DNA of 35,584 nt, from NCBI GenBank assembly GCA_001510295.1, contig LFEZ01000002.1:1-35584 (forward strand). Direction: 5' to 3'. The translations under genes were made by a program, and so were the position numbers. The stretch comes from Thaumarchaeota archaeon casp-thauma4 (GTDB taxonomy: Archaea > Thermoproteota > Nitrososphaeria > Nitrososphaerales > Nitrosopumilaceae). Shown here piece after piece: positions 31,846-35,584 of the stretch (its first letter is position 1; each line of letters starts with the position of its first letter). The notes below the pieces were generated by a model. It saw only the letters and a program-made list of their open reading frames with translations. It searched no databases and was not told the DNA's origin.

Positions 31846-33369
31846 TTATTTCTTTTCTGGTATTTTGAATACACGTTTAAAGTATTCTGAATTCTCTTTT
31901 ATTTCTTCAAAATCTTCTTTGACTTTGGCCAAATTTTTTGCAAGTTGTTTTTTGTAACCTAATTGCATTAGACGAGAGATTTGAATTCTTTGGGCTTGTG
32001 GCGAACCTGCACCATGCATTGATTCAGTTAGATAACCAACTGCATTTCTACCCATTGTCATATTTTCAATTAATCTTAATATTCTCATTCTATTTTCAAC
32101 TTCAGTTCCAGATTTACCTTTAAGATATTTTTTCAAGAGTGGTCCAGTTTTTGCACTTCTAAATTCTGCTTCAGATGGCAATGTGACTAGTATTCCGCCA
32201 GCAATATCTTGAGCAAGTCTTGCTAATTCGTATGGCAATCTAGTAACATTATGTTTACATACATTTGCAAGCATATCATCATTAAGAAATACGCCAGATT
32301 TCAGCTTGTGACTTTGATATGATGCTGCAATTCCTGCTGCGTATATTGATTCATTAAGATGTGTCATTTCAATAAGTTTGTCTTTTATGTGTGAAACTTT
32401 TGGAACTCCGTTATATTCTGCAATGGCTGCTGCGGCACCAATTAAAACATCACCTAAACCAGTTTTACAAACATAACTTCTTCTATGATAACAAGTGAAT
32501 CTCTCAATTAACATAGATGCAAATTCGTATTCACCATCCATAAAGATCATTTCGTTTGGTATGAAAACATGTTCAAAAATTACCATAGTTTCTTGTCCAC
32601 CAAATTCAGAGTTTCCAACATCAATATCACCAGGTTCCATACTACGTGTATCACAAGATTGTCTTCCGTAAATGTAGATGATTCCAGGTGCATCTACCGG
32701 AAGTGCACCAACAATTGCATAATCTTTGTCATTTTCTAATAATCTCATAGTAGGCATTACAATCATCCAATGCGAGTTAATTGTACCAGTTTGATGTGCT
32801 TTAGCACCTGTGACATAAACGCCTTTATCATCCCTATCAACAATGTGTAAAAATAAATCAGGATCTTCTTGTTCACTAGGTGCAAGACTTCTATCACCTT
32901 TGACATCAGTCATTGCTCCACCAATTACCAAATTTTCATGTTGAACCATTTTTATAAATTCTAATAGTCTCTGATGATATTTTGTACCGTGTTTTTCATC
33001 AATTTCAAATGTTGTAGAATGAAGAGAGTTCAATGCATCCATGCCAACACATCTTTGGAAACATGTACCAGTAAGTTGTCCCAATTTCCTTTGCATTTTA
33101 TTTTGTAAAACTAAATCTTCTGCACTTTCAGCAATATGTAAAAAACGATTTACTCTTTGACCAGAAATTGTAGATTGAGGTAATGCAAGTTCTTCTTCTT
33201 CAACTGCAAGATCATATGTTTTTGCTACTGCGTTAATTGAAGGTCTAATCATAGGATGATTAACAGGTTCTTTTACTAATTCACCAAACAAGTAAATTTT
33301 CAGATTTCTACCTTTGAGACTCTCTATGTACTCTTCTCCTGTTCTAATTGGTTTTACTGTTTTTTGCAT
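31846..33369 (-). CDS. abfD: 4-Hydroxybutyryl-CoA dehydratase
   Basis: A 507-residue [4Fe-4S]/FAD enzyme that dehydrates 4-hydroxybutyryl-CoA to crotonyl-CoA, the signature step of the HP/HB carbon-fixation cycle. Likely cluster ligands are Cys103 and Cys107 (GTCFQRCVG), His295 and Cys301 (CYHRRSYVCK). Lys190 in VTGAKAHQTG fits the acyl-CoA dehydrogenase-like active site. The length is typical. The family can also have vinylacetyl-CoA isomerase activity. It follows the 4-hydroxybutyrate-CoA ligase gene by 59 bp and has its own AT-rich promoter candidate, so it may be transcribed both with and independently of the ligase. The ATG start is well placed. Confidence 0.96.
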   Translation of the reverse strand: MQKTVKPIRTGEEYIESLKGRNLKIYLFGELVKEPVNHPMIRPSINAVAKTYDLAVEEEELALPQSTISGQRVNRFLHIAESAEDLVLQNKMQRKLGQLTGTCFQRCVGMDALNSLHSTTFEIDEKHGTKYHQRLLEFIKMVQHENLVIGGAMTDVKGDRSLAPSEQEDPDLFLHIVDRDDKGVYVTGAKAHQTGTINSHWMIVMPTMRLLENDKDYAIVGALPVDAPGIIYIYGRQSCDTRSMEPGDIDVGNSEFGGQETMVIFEHVFIPNEMIFMDGEYEFASMLIERFTCYHRRSYVCKTGLGDVLIGAAAAIAEYNGVPKVSHIKDKLIEMTHLNESIYAAGIAASYQSHKLKSGVFLNDDMLANVCKHNVTRLPYELARLAQDIAGGILVTLPSEAEFRSAKTGPLLKKYLKGKSGTEVENRMRILRLIENMTMGRNAVGYLTESMHGAGSPQAQRIQISRLMQLGYKKQLAKNLAKVKEDFEEIKENSEYFKRVFKIPEKK

Positions 33370-33395
33370 GTCTATACTATACTAGTGATTCAAAT

Positions 33396-33405
33396 AATTA
33401 AAAAG
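33396..33405 (-). promoter_or_regulatory. TATA-like box for the 4-hydroxybutyryl-CoA dehydratase gene
   Basis: The minus strand reads CTTTTTAATT(A), centred about 29-31 nt before the ATG at 33369. It indicates an internal promoter between the two HP/HB genes. Confidence 0.45.
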
Positions 33406-33428
33406 TTTGCAATTAAAGCTGTGCCTAA

Positions 33429-35525
33429 CTATAAGCCAATACGCACATCTAGAACTTTACAACCCTTTTGTTTTTCCATAACCAAAACAGGATTCATATC
33501 TAATTCTTTGATTTCATTAAAATCAGATACTAGCTGAGACAGTCTTTGAATACATTCAGAAAGTTTTTTGACATCAGATGGTTTTTCTCCTCTAACACCT
33601 TCTAGAATTTTTTTAGTTTTAATTGATGATATCATATCATCTGCTTCAATGTTTGTCATTGGTGCAAGTTTGAAAGTAACATCTTTTAGAACTTCAACAT
33701 AAATTCCACCCATTCCAAGCATTACAACAGGTCCAAGTCCAAGTTCAAGTTTTGAACCAATGATCATCTCTTTTCCACCTTTTACCATTTCAACAACTAA
33801 AACACCTTTGATGTCTGCTTTCTTGTTGTATTTTTTTGCATTTTTTATGATAGTATCAAATGCATTTTCAACATCTTTTGTATTTTGAAGATTAACTTTT
33901 ACACCACCAGCATCAGATTTGTGGATAATTTGAGGTGATGCAATTTTTAAAACCACAGGATAGCCAATTTTTTTAGAAACAGTTACCGCTTCTTTTTTTG
34001 ATTTTGCTAATTTACTAGCAGGTAATGGAAAACCATATGCTCTAAGAATTTCTTGACCTTCTTCTTCTAGCAAGGCGCTTCGTTTTTCTCTTTTTGCATT
34101 ATCCAAAATCTTTTTTACTGTATCTTTTTTCACAGTGAATTTTGTTATTTTTCCAGATGGATTTTTTATCCAATTTGTAAAAGTGAGCATGGCGTTTAGC
34201 GCACGAATAGAACCTTCTGCATAATTATAGTATGGAACATCACCATTTGCCAAGATTTCACGATTAGTTATTCCTTCATCTAATCCCATCAAACTAGCTA
34301 ACATTGTTTTCTTGTATTTTTTTGACATAGAAACAATAACTTTTGCAAGTTTGTCATAATCCAAAGTGGCAGATGGAGTGCACATGGATATTACAGAACC
34401 AACATTTTTGTGTTTTAATACTTCGTTTAATACATTTTCAAATCTATTAAAATCTGCATCACCTACAATATCAACAGGATTACGCGAACTTCCCCATGGA
34501 GGAATTACAGCATCGATTTTTTTTCTTATGTCTTCAATTTTTGCCATTTTAATTCCAAGTTTGGAGCATGCATCAGTTGAAATGATTGCAGGTCCACCTG
34601 CATTTGAAACAATTACCAAATCACCATCAATTGGAAGTGGTTGTTTTGAAAATGCAGTTGCATAATCAAATAACTCTTCCATAGTATCAACACGTATTGC
34701 ACCTGATTGTTTTAACAATGCATCATAAATCTCATCAGAACCCATCAATGCACCAGTATGTGACATTGCCGCTTTGGCACCTTCTGGACTTCGTCCAGAT
34801 TTTAATACTAAAACAGGTTTTTTCTTTTTTCTTGTGATGTCTTTACATACTTTAAGAAATTCTTGACCATTTCCCATATCTTCAAGATACATGACAATAA
34901 CTTTGGTTTGTTTGTGTTCAGCAAGCATTTTGAGCATATCAATTTCACTCATGTCTGCTTTGTTTCCCATACTAATTACAGCAGAAAATCCAATTCCTTG
35001 TGCACTAGCATCTTCAACTAATGCAGCACATATTGCACCACTTTGTGAAATAAGTGCAATTTCTCCAGATTTAGGAGTAATTTTAAGAAATGTTGAATTC
35101 ATCATTGTTTTTGGTTCAAGATTCATTACACCAAGACAATTTGGACCAATAATTTGTAATTTGTATTTTTTAGCAATATCTTTTAATTTTTGTTCTAACT
35201 TTGCACCTTCTTCATCAACCTCTTTGAATCCTGCGGTGATTACAATTGCACCTCTAAGTTTCTTTTTTCCACATTCTTCTAACACTGCAGGAACGATAGT
35301 ATTTTTTGTTACAACAACTGCTAGATCAATTTTTCCTGGAACATCTAAGACTGACTTGTATGCTTTTTTATCAAAAACAGTTTCACGTGTTGGACTGATT
35401 GGATAAATTGTTCCTTTGTAACCTTTCATAATATTTGATGTAATTGCACGACCTACACTACCTTCCTTATCAGAAGCTCCAATTATCGCGATAGATTTTG
35501 GAGATAGAAAAACAGAATCAGTCAT
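33429..35525 (-). CDS. ADP-forming acyl-CoA synthetase, likely 4-hydroxybutyrate-CoA ligase
   Basis: A 698-residue fused alpha-beta NDP-forming acyl-CoA synthetase. The order is a CoA-binding Rossmann domain (SIAIIGASDKEGSVG, 11-24), a succinyl-CoA-ligase-like domain with the phospho-histidine His256 in MSHTGALMGSD, and an ATP-grasp domain from about 480 (LLEEEGQEILRAYGFPLP, VVLKIASPQIIHKSDAGGV). In Nitrosopumilus maritimus an ADP-forming enzyme encoded next to the dehydratase activates 4-hydroxybutyrate. ADP rather than AMP formation is what makes the thaumarchaeal cycle energy-efficient. Adjacency here supports the same role. Acetate-CoA or 3-hydroxypropionate-CoA ligase are alternatives within the family. 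Confidence 0.9.
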   Translation of the reverse strand: MTDSVFLSPKSIAIIGASDKEGSVGRAITSNIMKGYKGTIYPISPTRETVFDKKAYKSVLDVPGKIDLAVVVTKNTIVPAVLEECGKKKLRGAIVITAGFKEVDEEGAKLEQKLKDIAKKYKLQIIGPNCLGVMNLEPKTMMNSTFLKITPKSGEIALISQSGAICAALVEDASAQGIGFSAVISMGNKADMSEIDMLKMLAEHKQTKVIVMYLEDMGNGQEFLKVCKDITRKKKKPVLVLKSGRSPEGAKAAMSHTGALMGSDEIYDALLKQSGAIRVDTMEELFDYATAFSKQPLPIDGDLVIVSNAGGPAIISTDACSKLGIKMAKIEDIRKKIDAVIPPWGSSRNPVDIVGDADFNRFENVLNEVLKHKNVGSVISMCTPSATLDYDKLAKVIVSMSKKYKKTMLASLMGLDEGITNREILANGDVPYYNYAEGSIRALNAMLTFTNWIKNPSGKITKFTVKKDTVKKILDNAKREKRSALLEEEGQEILRAYGFPLPASKLAKSKKEAVTVSKKIGYPVVLKIASPQIIHKSDAGGVKVNLQNTKDVENAFDTIIKNAKKYNKKADIKGVLVVEMVKGGKEMIIGSKLELGLGPVVMLGMGGIYVEVLKDVTFKLAPMTNIEADDMISSIKTKKILEGVRGEKPSDVKKLSECIQRLSQLVSDFNEIKELDMNPVLVMEKQKGCKVLDVRIGL

Positions 35526-35552
35526 TGTATGTTTTTTTATAAAAATTTTTTG

Positions 35553-35562
35553 TATAATTAAA
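35553..35562 (-). promoter_or_regulatory. TATA-like box for the ADP-forming CoA ligase
   Basis: The minus strand reads TTTAATTATA, centred about 31 nt before the ATG at 35525. A second AT run (TTTTTATAAA) is too close to the start to serve as the box. Confidence 0.45.
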
Positions 35563-35584
35563 GCTATTCTAAATTAGCTTCCAA

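Noticed and set aside
34891-35406. 171-residue open frame on the plus strand
   Set aside because: It is antisense to the ADP-forming CoA ligase, which has strong family motifs throughout. The plus-strand frame shows only low-complexity Ser/Ile/Phe sequence from the complementary strand.
1-35584. Search for CRISPR arrays, transposases, integrases, inverted terminal repeats, prophage or toxin-antitoxin genes
   Set aside because: None seen. Gene content is conserved archaeal core and intergenic gaps are too short for a repeat-spacer array.

Overview
This window looks like the chromosome backbone of an ammonia-oxidising thaumarchaeon (Nitrososphaerota) close to Nitrosopumilus or Nitrosarchaeum. 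The genes are archaeal (TBP, MCM, GINS, RFC, aIF5B, aIF6, L7Ae, S28e, L24e, L37e, SmAP, archease). The DNA is AT-rich and tightly packed, with no gene-free stretch over 300 bp. The right end carries the adjacent 4-hydroxybutyryl-CoA dehydratase and ADP-forming 4-hydroxybutyrate-CoA ligase of the thaumarchaeal 3-hydroxypropionate/4-hydroxybutyrate (HP/HB) carbon-fixation cycle. Genus-level placement is inference. I see no insertion sequence, prophage, integrase, CRISPR array or toxin-antitoxin pair, so this is conserved core rather than a genomic island.

Layout, left to right. 1-2.5 kb: a cysteine-synthase-like PLP enzyme fused to a rhodanese (cut by the window edge), an ASCH-domain protein and TBP. 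2.5-6.2 kb, minus strand: a pentose-phosphate operon in which a transketolase N-terminal subunit is fused to ribulose-phosphate 3-epimerase, followed by the transketolase C-terminal subunit, transaldolase and a TPR protein. 6.3-8.2 kb: a DCC thiol protein and M17 aminopeptidase. 8.2-14.2 kb, minus strand: a coupled gins23-mcm-hel308-glycosyltransferase-small membrane protein operon, divergent from rfcS at 14.3 kb across a GATC-rich spacer. 15.3-19.3 kb: a small conserved-looking protein, tRNA-Ser, a zinc-type 7Fe ferredoxin, aIF6, HisRS, archease and an N-extended thioredoxin. 19.3-22.4 kb, minus strand: the archaeal translation operon rpl7ae-rps28e-rpl24e-ndk-infB. 22.4-28.8 kb: phosphohexomutase, tRNA-Leu, PurU-like and creatininase-family proteins, SmAP-L37e, a coiled-coil protein, RpiA and a dihydroorotase-family enzyme. 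28.9-31.8 kb: tRNA-Ala, three zinc-ribbon proteins, a thioredoxin and signal peptidase I. 31.8-35.5 kb, minus strand: the HP/HB pair.

The genes fit an autotroph. The HP/HB pair activates and dehydrates 4-hydroxybutyrate. The transketolase, epimerase, transaldolase and RpiA form a non-oxidative pentose-phosphate set supplying ribose and erythrose phosphates. The ferredoxin could feed electrons to 2-oxoacid oxidoreductases. The other blocks serve replication, translation, folate/purine or flavin/F420 chemistry, thiol redox balance and envelope biogenesis. Many genes have an AT-rich TATA-like box about 25-30 nt upstream of the start codon and little Shine-Dalgarno signal, which points to mostly leaderless transcripts. 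Convergent genes are often only a few bases apart or overlap.

No clearly unknown multi-gene system stands out. The best leads are the transketolase-epimerase fusion, the zinc-ribbon/thioredoxin cluster, the PLP-rhodanese fusion, the GATC-rich spacer between the replication operons and the coupling of a glycosyltransferase to the replication operon.
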